NCBI GenBank assembly: GCA_947464885.1
Contig: CANHYZ010000196.1
Span: forward strand, 1-5,047
Length of the DNA: 5,047 nt
From: Flavobacteriales bacterium
GTDB taxonomy: Bacteria; Bacteroidota; Bacteroidia; Flavobacteriales_D; Sanyastnellaceae
Direction: 5' to 3'
Below, in pieces: positions 1-5,047 of this stretch. The translations under genes and the position numbers were made by a program. The notes under the pieces are model-generated. The model was not told the origin of the DNA. It saw only the letters and a program-made list of their open reading frames with translations, and did not search any database. Numbering within the stretch: position 1 is the stretch's first letter; each line of letters begins with the position of its first letter.

Positions 1-1
1 A

Positions 2-1534
2 TACGCATCGTTGGCGGATGCATTGAATGGTGCGGATGTGTTTTTAGGTCTGTCGCAACCCAACCTCATTACGCCCGATACGCTGCGCACAATGGCCTCG
101 AACCCGATTGTGTTTGCCATGGCTAATCCCGATCCTGAAATCGCTTATGACATTGCCATTGCTTCGCGTGAAGACATTATTATGGCAACCGGCCGCAGCG
201 ATCATCCCAATCAGGTGAACAATGTGCTGGGCTTTCCCTTCATCTTCCGCGGTGCACTCGATGTGCGCGCGCGCTGCATTAACAATGAAATGAAACTGGC
301 TGCCGTTCATGCACTCGCTGAGCTGGCGCGCCATCCTGTTCCCGAAGAAGTAATTGAGGCTTATAACCTGAAGAACCTTAGTTTCGGAAAAGACTATATC
401 ATACCCAAGCCACTGGATCCGCGATTGATTGCGGTCGTTTCGTCGGCGGTAGCCAAAGCCGCGATTGACAGTGGCGTAGCGCGCATCACTATTGACGACT
501 GGGATGCATACAGCGCTGAATTGCAAAAGCGCATGGGCCGTGATAATGTGCTCACGCGCAGTATTGCCGAGCGTGCTCGTAAAGATCCCAAGCGCGTGGT
601 TTTTGCCGAAGGCGACAACTACAAGATCCTCAAAGCAGCCCAGCAGGCCTATGACGAAGGAGTGGCGTATCCGATTCTGCTTGGTGACGAGCAGAAAATC
701 CGTCGCATGCTCGATGAGCATGAATTGGACTTGCACAGCGCACAGATCATTGACCCTCGTTCAGACCAATGGCTGAAGACGCGTGAAGAATTCGGTGCTC
801 GTCTGTTTAGCAAGCGCATGCGCAAAGGCTTTACAGAAACAGAAGCCATTCGCACCATGCGCGACCGCAACTATTTCGGCGCTATGATGGTGGAAATGGG
901 AATGGCCGATGCGCTCATCAGTGGTATGACGCGCAACTACAGCCGCGTCATTCGTCCCGGCTTGCAAACCATCGGTCCCGCTGTTGGCGTGAAGAAAGTC
1001 TGCGGTATGTACATCGTAGAAACAAAACAAGGTCCGCTGTTTTTTGCCGATACCACGGTGAACGTCAATCCGTCTGCCGAAGATTTGGTAGAAATCACAT
1101 TGCGTGTTTCGGAGTCTATTTCGAAAATGAAAATTGTTCCGCGTATCGCCTTGCTCAGTTATTCGAACTTCGGTTCTGCCGAAGGAGAAGAAGCTGAAAA
1201 AGTGGCTAAAGCGGTGGCCATACTGCATAAGGAGCACCCCAATTTGATTGTGGACGGTGAGTTGCAAGCCAATTTTGCGTTGAACAGCGCTATGCTCAAC
1301 GAGAACTTTCCGTTTAGTCGCTTGAAAGGACAAAAGGTGAATACCCTGATCTTCCCGAACCTTGCGTCCGGAAACATCTCCTACAAACTTCTGCAGGAAA
1401 TCGCAGAGCTTGAAGTGACGGGGCCGGTGCTTTTGGGAATGCGCAAGAGCTACCACATTCTTCAGATGGGATGCAGCGTGCGGGAGATTCTTAATATGAT
1501 TCGCATTGCGGTGGTGGATGCGCAGATGAAGTAA
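2..1534 (+). CDS. maeB: NADP-dependent malic enzyme with C-terminal phosphotransacetylase-like domain (5' partial)
   Basis: The product oxidatively decarboxylates malate to pyruvate with reduction of NADP in the cytoplasm, feeding pyruvate and NADPH to biosynthesis. The frame is already open at base 2, so the gene begins upstream. About 510 residues are visible of the roughly 750 usual for this family; the N-terminal catalytic part is missing. Visible residues 1-180 are the end of the malic enzyme NAD(P)-binding domain, with [10 protein letters not shown] (38-47) and [11 protein letters not shown] (64-74) followed by [12 protein letters not shown]. From about residue 185 a phosphotransacetylase-like domain follows: VVFAEGDN (199-206), [10 protein letters not shown] (348-357), [12 protein letters not shown] (417-428), then [14 protein letters not shown] and [20 protein letters not shown] near the end. 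In E. coli MaeB the equivalent domain is not known as an active Pta and mediates acetyl-CoA control; the same role here is inferred. The stop is TAA at 1532-1534, followed at once by a REP-like palindrome. Confidence 0.96.
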   Translation, partial: YASLADALNGADVFLGLSQPNLITPDTLRTMASNPIVFAMANPDPEIAYDIAIASREDIIMATGRSDHPNQVNNVLGFPFIFRGALDVRARCINNEMKLAAVHALAELARHPVPEEVIEAYNLKNLSFGKDYIIPKPLDPRLIAVVSSAVAKAAIDSGVARITIDDWDAYSAELQKRMGRDNVLTRSIAERARKDPKRVVFAEGDNYKILKAAQQAYDEGVAYPILLGDEQKIRRMLDEHELDLHSAQIIDPRSDQWLKTREEFGARLFSKRMRKGFTETEAIRTMRDRNYFGAMMVEMGMADALISGMTRNYSRVIRPGLQTIGPAVGVKKVCGMYIVETKQGPLFFADTTVNVNPSAEDLVEITLRVSESISKMKIVPRIALLSYSNFGSAEGEEAEKVAKAVAILHKEHPNLIVDGELQANFALNSAMLNENFPFSRLKGQKVNTLIFPNLASGNISYKLLQEIAELEVTGPVLLGMRKSYHILQMGCSVREILNMIRIAVVDAQMK

Positions 1535-1605
1535 CCCCCCCTCGACTACGCTCGGGGACCGCCAATCGACTGCGCGGGTCGGTGAGCGAAGCCGAACTCC
1601 CCCTG
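1535..1605. repeat. REP-like imperfect palindromic element behind maeB
   Basis: A GC-rich block begins immediately after the maeB stop with seven C. Its left arm CTCGACTACGCTCGG (1541-1555) is an imperfect inverted match to GTGAGCGAAGCCGAA (1582-1596), with 11 of 15 positions complementary. A second, direct copy of the left core, TCGACTGCGC, lies at 1566-1575 (compare TCGACTACGC at 1542-1551). Sequences of the type CTTCGACTACGCTCA...TGAGCGTAGTCGAAG are, from memory, common dispersed intergenic repeats in Bacteroidota genomes, so this is probably a member of such a family. Its place right behind a stop codon suggests it could stabilise the maeB mRNA 3' end or help termination. No T-tract follows, so it is not a classic intrinsic terminator. 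Only one copy is in the window, so dispersal cannot be shown here. Confidence 0.55.
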
Positions 1606-1625
1606 TCCATTAGGCTTTAGTACTA

Positions 1626-1659
1626 TTCGCTAAAATCGGATTCGTTAACATTTCGTTAA
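1626..1659. promoter_or_regulatory. Three TTCGYTAA direct repeats, possible operator
   Basis: TTCGTTAA occurs exactly at 1641-1648 and again at 1652-1659, spaced 11 bp start to start, about one helical turn. A one-base variant, TTCGCTAA, lies at 1626-1633, 15 bp further upstream. Same-face repeats in an untranslated region can be protein-binding sites, but the units are short and AT-rich and could arise by chance. No regulator is encoded in the window. Confidence 0.2.
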
Positions 1660-1661
1660 TA

Positions 1662-1689
1662 TTCAGCCGGCTTGGCTGAAAAAAATTTT
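1662..1689 (+). terminator. Candidate terminator hairpin between maeB and the exported-protein genes
   Basis: TTCAGCC (1662-1668) and GGCTGAA (1674-1680) form a perfect 7-bp stem with a 5-base loop, GGCTT. The tract following on the + strand is A5T4 (1681-1689), so there is a short T-run, but not directly at the stem base. This makes it a weak candidate for an intrinsic terminator of maeB transcription. On the - strand the bases after the stem are not T-rich. A binding site or another RNA structure is also possible. Confidence 0.3.
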
Positions 1690-1723
1690 GGCAACGACCA
1701 ATAGGTTGCCCTATGACCAAAAA
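1686..1723 (+). other. Overlapping small dyads in the spacer
   Basis: Several inverted repeats share the same bases. GGCAAC (1690-1695) pairs with GTTGCC (1705-1710). ATAGG (1701-1705) pairs with CCTAT (1710-1714) around a TTGC loop. TTTTGG (1686-1691) can pair with CCAAAA (1717-1722) and enclose the ATAGG hairpin. The hairpin ATAGG...CCTAT is also flanked by direct copies of GACCA (1696-1700 and 1715-1719). The first two pairings exclude one another. No known riboswitch or attenuator is recognised, and short dyads are frequent by chance in AT-rich DNA. Confidence 0.25.
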
Positions 1724-1750
1724 CCGTTATCTGACGCACATCTCTCACCT

Positions 1751-1777
1751 GATTTCTTGAGATATATCAAAAAAATC
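1751..1777 (+). other. Interrupted A+T-rich hairpin in the spacer
   Basis: GATTT (1751-1755) plus TTGA (1757-1760) can pair with TCAA (1767-1770) plus AAATC (1773-1777), giving nine pairs with a small internal loop and a 6-base loop. The loop region includes the palindrome GATATATC (1761-1768). It lies about 150 bp upstream of the chosen start of the small exported protein. Its stability would be modest; a role in the leader is possible but unsupported by any recognised motif. Confidence 0.2.
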
Positions 1778-1820
1778 GGAATCCCGAATTCTCATTTTTG
1801 TCGACCAATCGAAAAAAGTT

Positions 1821-1852
1821 CATCATTTAGTGATGTTTCAAGCTAAATGATG
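1821..1852 (+). promoter_or_regulatory. Perfect 10-bp inverted repeat in the leader of the exported-protein genes
   Basis: CATCATTTAG (1821-1830) is the exact reverse complement of CTAAATGATG (1843-1852), with a 12-base spacer. A T-rich tail (TCTTATTTT, 1853-1861) follows on the + strand, so it could act as an AT-rich hairpin, a weak terminator or attenuator, or a dyad operator. The left arm also pairs locally with TGATG at 1831-1835. The in-frame ATG codons at 1847 and 1850 lie inside the right arm, which argues against these being the translation start. Whether it acts as DNA or RNA cannot be told from sequence alone. Confidence 0.4.
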
Positions 1853-1921
1853 TCTTATTTTCGCCCGCCGATAAAATTATGCGGACTAAAGCCAACTAAA
1901 CATCTACCAAAAACCAAATCA

Positions 1922-2428
1922 ATGAGCAGGTTAATCTCTACCCTTATGCGCAGCACTATCATGCGTATTCACAACACCCGTTGGATAGCCGTGGCTATCG
2001 TTTCACTTTTAACACACACAGCCATGGCACAAGGCCATCAGGATCTCGCGGCGGTTATCGCAGGCGGGAATGATGCGTTGTCGGAGTCGGTTTACAGCCT
2101 TCAAACCACTGCATATGTGAATGACGGCAATTTGCAAATTGCCGGAGAAGGTTCGGCTGTGAAGCTCGATGTAAGCGCAACAAACTTCGCCGGTGTCAAT
2201 TTTTCTGAAGCCTCATTGAATGGTGTGCATACGGCTGTGGTTCGCTTCGAGAGTGCAACGCAAACGGCTTCAGGAATCAATGTAAGCGCATTGAACGACT
2301 TGGAGAGTTTAACCAGCGTAGTTCTCCTATTTTCTTACGACATCTCTGCATCTGATGCCGCATCCCTCGCGATTGGCAGCCTACCTGCAGGAGTGACATC
2401 ATACTACGCTATCTCCATTCCCGAATAA
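1922..2428 (+). CDS. Small exported protein of unknown function
   Basis: I do not recognise the family. The visible logic is an export signal: from the Met at 1961 the protein reads MRIHNTRWIAVAIVSLL with a cleavage site at AMA/Q, leaving a mature part of about 132 residues. In-frame ATGs exist at 1847, 1850, 1922, 1946 and 1961. I chose 1922 (168 residues) because an A-rich tract (ACCAAAAACCAAATCA) of the kind that favours initiation in Bacteroidota precedes it. The start at 1961 would give the most typical signal peptide, while 1847 and 1850 lie inside an inverted repeat. The mature part has no Cys, is rich in Ala, Ser, Val and Asn, and looks like beta strands (AYVNDGNLQIAGEGSAVKLD). A segment NVSALNDLESLTSVVLLFSY follows, and the protein ends SYYAISIPE. 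No lipobox, membrane helix after the signal, or T9SS sorting domain is seen. The 32-bp gap to the next gene suggests co-transcription and a related surface role. Confidence 0.78.
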   Translation: MSRLISTLMRSTIMRIHNTRWIAVAIVSLLTHTAMAQGHQDLAAVIAGGNDALSESVYSLQTTAYVNDGNLQIAGEGSAVKLDVSATNFAGVNFSEASLNGVHTAVVRFESATQTASGINVSALNDLESLTSVVLLFSYDISASDAASLAIGSLPAGVTSYYAISIPE

Positions 2429-2460
2429 CAGCCACTACATTCTTAACCTTCATTCATCCA

Positions 2461-5047
2461 ATGAAACAGATTTTACACTTCACACAACGCCTGCTGACGT
2501 TCAGCATGCTATTGCTTGCTGCCATAGTAACGCAAGCTCAAGTGCGCGTGCCTTTCACGCAACGCACTTCGGCGTTTACCCCAACGCAAACCGTCTACAG
2601 CGTCAACGGTGACTTCACCATGATTGGTAATACCAATCTGACACTGCAGAGCTATTCGAACACAGGCTCGAATAGTAACAATGCAATGATTAAAGTAGAT
2701 ACCGACGGCATTTCGTCAACGAATAATTCGTCTTCCTCTACCTTGACTTTTTCCAACGAAAATGGCGCGGTACCTACATGCAGCAATATCCTCTTTGCGG
2801 GTTTGTATTGGTCTGCGCGAACCTATGATCCAACGGACAATCCAACGGATCCCACCGAGCTGCAAAAGCGCACAATCAAGTTCCGTGGACCGGGCCAGAG
2901 CGCTTACACTACTTACACCGCAACCCCTTCAAACATCCGTTATCCGGGTTCAGGTGATAACTATATGTACACGGCTTTCACCGAAGTAACTTCACAAGTT
3001 CAAGCGTGTGGTTTGGGAGAATATTGGGCAGCCGATATGGCGCTCACCACCGGTAACGGCCGCTCAACAGGCTACTATGGCGGATGGGGTTTGGTAGTGG
3101 TGTATGAAAACCCTTTGATGAAGAAGCGCGACGTGACCATTTTCGATGGTTACGCTTTCATGGATGGTAACCAGGATTTAAGTTTCGAATTGCCTGTATC
3201 CGGTTTCAATTCTGCTCTTGCCGGACCGGTTAATGCTAAGCTGGGATTGATGGCCGGTGAAGGTGACGTATCGATTGACGGAGATAAGTTTGAAATACAA
3301 AAGCTAAACACATCAACTTGGCAGCTGCTCAACCATGGCGGAAATGCAACTGTCAACTTTTTCAATAGTTCAATATTTACCGGTGGAAATCCTCGCAACC
3401 CGAATTTGCTTAATAATACGGGGATGGATGTCAGCATGTTCAATATCCCCAATCCTTCTAATAGTGTTATCACAAACGGGCAGTCGAACACCAAGTTCCG
3501 CTATACCTCCACACAAGACACCTATATTATCTATTCTATTTGTGTTGCGATTGATGCATACGAGCCCATCATTGAAGGATTCCTCTCCACGGTTTCCGTT
3601 AATGGCGTTCCGACATCATCTCCAAGCCTCACTGTTGTGCCCGGAGATCTCGTGACCTACAAAGTTCAAATACGCAATAAAGGAAACGAGCCGGTCAACA
3701 ATGCCCGACTCGAAATCCCACTTCCATACGCAGCGGTGACTTACCTCAATAGCACGGGAACTGCATTCTCGCCGGCAACCTCTTCAACATCGCCATTTGT
3801 AGACGTAGAATTAGGCGCCAATGGAACACTCGTTTGGAACTTCGGTACCTTGCCGGTTCCTGCCAATCCCAACCAGGTTTTGGGAGAAGTCGTGTTTACA
3901 CTCCGCGTAAGTGAAGATTGCGAGTTATACCGCAACTTCAATTGCGCTGCACCAAGCGTTGACATCGACGGAACCATTTCAGGTGTTGGCGCAAACACCA
4001 ACATTGCCGTGAATGACCAACCATTCTACGTAGGTTTCTCTCCGGTGGATGGTTGTTCAACAGTACCTGTAACCGGACCATTCGAGATTGCCATCAATTC
4101 CACTGCATGGGTTGCTGCCAATTGCCCTGCAGGAGATAACGTCCGCGATTTCTCTTATTGTAATCGCACCACCCCTATCAGCATTACGGAAGTACTCGGC
4201 TTCTATCCGGCCGGTACACGTTTCTTCAATACTGCAGGAACAATTGAATACACCATTGCCAATCCATTCCCGAATGTTGCAGGCCCTACTACATACAAGG
4301 CTCAACTGCCCGGAGGCGGATGTCAGCTCACCTTCACCATTGCTGTGACTACAATCACTTCGGTGCCATCGGTCGCTGCAGGCACATTGGAATATTGCCA
4401 AAACGCTCCGGCTGCTGCGTTGAATGCAACACCGAGCAATGCTTCTTATACCCTTTTCTATTATGCACCAGGCAATCCAGCTGCTCAGCCGTCGATTATT
4501 CCTGCAACGGATGTAGTCGGCAACTTCACGTATCAGGTTGCAGAGGGTCCATCTTCAACGTGTATCAGCACGAATAGAGCGAATATTCCGGTAACCATCC
4601 TTGGTTTACCAACCATTACCGCCACCCCGCAACAACCGGTATGCTTCGGACAAACCGGTAGCGTGGTTCTCGCATCAAGCGGTGGTACAGGCACACTCAC
4701 CTACAGTGCAATCAACCCTGCTACAAGCGGATTGACTGCTGGCAGCTACACCTACAGTGTTTCGGACAGCAAGAACTGCCGAGCTACTGCTACTGCGGTA
4801 ATCAATGCAGCTCCTGATCAACCGACACAGCCGACCATCGACTGCTGGGAAACAGCAACATGGAACTCGACGACATGCGAGTGGGTTGTGACCGGTGAGC
4901 AAGATGCTCGTCCGGCAACCGAGTGCTGGGAAACTGCAACATTCAACAACACTTCATGCGAATGGGTTGTAACCGGTGAGCAAGATGCTCGTCCGGCAAC
5001 TGAGTGCTGGGAAACAGCAACTTTCAACAACACTTCATGCGAATGGG
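2461..5047 (+). CDS. Giant secreted surface protein/adhesin with DUF11-like, Ig-like, SprB and tandem Cys/Trp repeats (3' partial)
   Basis: The frame is open from ATG 2461 to the window end, 862 codons without a stop. Residues 1-26 are a signal peptide (MKQILHFTQRLLTFSMLLLA, cut at TQA/Q). Residues 27 to about 360 form an N-terminal module with LYWS (115-118), YTAFTEVTSQV (170-180), GGWGLVVVYENP (207-218) and VTIFDGY (225-231), a pattern I recall from other large DUF11-type surface proteins. Residues about 370-510 are a DUF11-like sandwich, with VVPGDLVTYKVQIRNKGNEP at 392-411. A Cys-containing linker follows to about 637. Residues about 638-720 resemble the CHU_C-associated Ig-like domain (EYCQNAPAAAL, 644-654; FTYQVAEG, 689-696). 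Residues 727-785 are a SprB-type repeat (VCFGQTGSV, SGGTGTLTYS, GLTAGSYTYSVSDSKNC). From residue 794 a 27-residue repeat begins. The likely role is an adhesin or gliding-type filament, exported across the inner membrane by Sec and, by inference, across the outer membrane by T9SS; its sorting domain is out of view. Confidence 0.93.
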   Translation, partial: MKQILHFTQRLLTFSMLLLAAIVTQAQVRVPFTQRTSAFTPTQTVYSVNGDFTMIGNTNLTLQSYSNTGSNSNNAMIKVDTDGISSTNNSSSSTLTFSNENGAVPTCSNILFAGLYWSARTYDPTDNPTDPTELQKRTIKFRGPGQSAYTTYTATPSNIRYPGSGDNYMYTAFTEVTSQVQACGLGEYWAADMALTTGNGRSTGYYGGWGLVVVYENPLMKKRDVTIFDGYAFMDGNQDLSFELPVSGFNSALAGPVNAKLGLMAGEGDVSIDGDKFEIQKLNTSTWQLLNHGGNATVNFFNSSIFTGGNPRNPNLLNNTGMDVSMFNIPNPSNSVITNGQSNTKFRYTSTQDTYIIYSICVAIDAYEPIIEGFLSTVSVNGVPTSSPSLTVVPGDLVTYKVQIRNKGNEPVNNARLEIPLPYAAVTYLNSTGTAFSPATSSTSPFVDVELGANGTLVWNFGTLPVPANPNQVLGEVVFTLRVSEDCELYRNFNCAAPSVDIDGTISGVGANTNIAVNDQPFYVGFSPVDGCSTVPVTGPFEIAINSTAWVAANCPAGDNVRDFSYCNRTTPISITEVLGFYPAGTRFFNTAGTIEYTIANPFPNVAGPTTYKAQLPGGGCQLTFTIAVTTITSVPSVAAGTLEYCQNAPAAALNATPSNASYTLFYYAPGNPAAQPSIIPATDVVGNFTYQVAEGPSSTCISTNRANIPVTILGLPTITATPQQPVCFGQTGSVVLASSGGTGTLTYSAINPATSGLTAGSYTYSVSDSKNCRATATAVINAAPDQPTQPTIDCWETATWNSTTCEWVVTGEQDARPATECWETATFNNTSCEWVVTGEQDARPATECWETATFNNTSCEW
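4840..5047 (+). repeat. 81-bp in-frame tandem repeat (27 residues, two Cys per unit), continuing past the window
   Basis: Units start at 4840, 4921 and 5002; the third is cut off after 46 bases. The protein unit reads (D/E)CWETATFNNTSCEWVVTG followed by EQDARPAT, with Cys-X10-Cys and Trp next to the first Cys and two after the second. The constant Cys pair suggests one disulfide per unit in the oxidising cell exterior. Units 1 and 2 share an identical 29-bp stretch (4891-4919 and 4972-5000). Units 2 and 3 differ in only two synonymous third bases over 46 bases. Similar CWETATFN...C.W repeats are known to me from Bacteroidota surface proteins with gliding-motility-type C-termini, where they form long extended stalks. 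That function is inferred here. Confidence 0.93.

Larger units (their letters stand above)
1535..1921. other. Gene-free spacer between maeB and the exported-protein genes
   Basis: I find no convincing gene in this stretch on either strand. It changes from a GC-rich palindromic block (1535-1605) to AT-rich DNA full of short dyads, which are listed separately. A promoter for the two downstream genes is expected here. The best resemblance to the Bacteroidota -7 element TAnnTTTG is CATTTTTG at 1793-1800, which has one mismatch and no clear TTTG partner near -33, so I do not assign it. No tRNA, IS end or attachment site is visible. Confidence 0.5.

Noticed and set aside
44..736. 230-codon open frame on the - strand
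   Set aside because: It lies entirely opposite maeB, whose protein motifs are unmistakable; the translation shows no recognisable domain. It is a shadow of codon use in the real gene.
761..1456. 231-codon open frame on the - strand
   Set aside because: Antisense to the phosphotransacetylase-like domain of maeB, rich in His, Phe and Arg without motifs; a shadow frame.
1793..1800. Bacteroidota -7 promoter element (CATTTTTG)
   Set aside because: One mismatch to TAnnTTTG and no TTTG at the expected upstream distance; too weak to annotate in AT-rich DNA.
1847..1921. N-terminal extension of the small exported protein from ATG 1847
   Set aside because: The ATG lies in a perfect inverted repeat, and the extension would place some 38 residues before a normal signal peptide. 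A start at 1922 or 1961 fits better.
3150..4401. Several 87-114-codon frames on both strands inside the giant gene
   Set aside because: All overlap the continuous frame from 2461, which shows signal peptide and domain motifs; none of the short translations resembles a protein family.
4320..5033. Short frames over the SprB and tandem-repeat region, including - strand frames with repeated motifs
   Set aside because: The repetitive look of the - strand translations is only the 81-bp unit being a multiple of three, so every frame repeats. The + frame in register with the signal peptide is the real one.
4840..5047. CRISPR array
   Set aside because: The 81-bp units follow each other without spacers, keep the reading frame and differ by synonymous changes, so this is a protein-coding tandem repeat.

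Overview
The window looks like chromosomal DNA of a member of the Bacteroidota (Flavobacteriales- or Chitinophagales-like). The reasons are protein-level: a malic enzyme fused to a phosphotransacetylase-like domain, two exported proteins whose signal peptides end in Ala-X-Ala/Gln, a giant surface protein that combines a DUF11-like domain, a CHU_C-type Ig-like domain, a SprB repeat and a tandem Trp/Cys repeat, and no clear Shine-Dalgarno sequences. GC content is about half in the genes and clearly lower in the intergenic region. All three genes are on the + strand.

Layout. Positions 2-1534 hold the 3' two thirds of maeB, a housekeeping gene of central carbon metabolism whose 5' part lies outside the window. 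Positions 1535-1921 are an untranslated spacer of about 390 bp. It starts with a GC-rich REP-like imperfect palindrome directly behind the maeB stop. It then becomes AT-rich and holds a series of small dyads, including a perfect 7-bp hairpin at 1662-1680 and a perfect 10-bp inverted repeat at 1821-1852. Positions 1922-2428 encode a small exported protein of unknown function. After 32 bp a very large exported protein begins at 2461 and stays open for 862 codons to the last base of the window.

The large reading frame is the main content and is easy to miss, because it has no stop codon in the window. Its visible part contains a signal peptide, an N-terminal module seen in large surface proteins (LYWS, GGWGLVVVYE and DGY motifs), a DUF11-like beta-sandwich, a Cys-containing middle part, an Ig-like domain, one SprB-type repeat, and the first two and a half copies of an 81-bp (27-residue) tandem repeat with two Cys per unit. 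This is the architecture of Bacteroidota adhesins secreted by the type IX secretion system (T9SS), but the C-terminal sorting domain that would prove it is outside the window.

The small exported protein and the giant protein are probably co-transcribed from a promoter in the 1535-1921 spacer and may work together at the cell surface. maeB is functionally unrelated and probably forms a separate transcription unit. I see no RNA genes, CRISPR arrays, insertion sequences or genes on the - strand. The possible novelty lies in the small unknown protein, the variant tandem repeat and the structured leader, not in a recognisably new defence or metabolic system.
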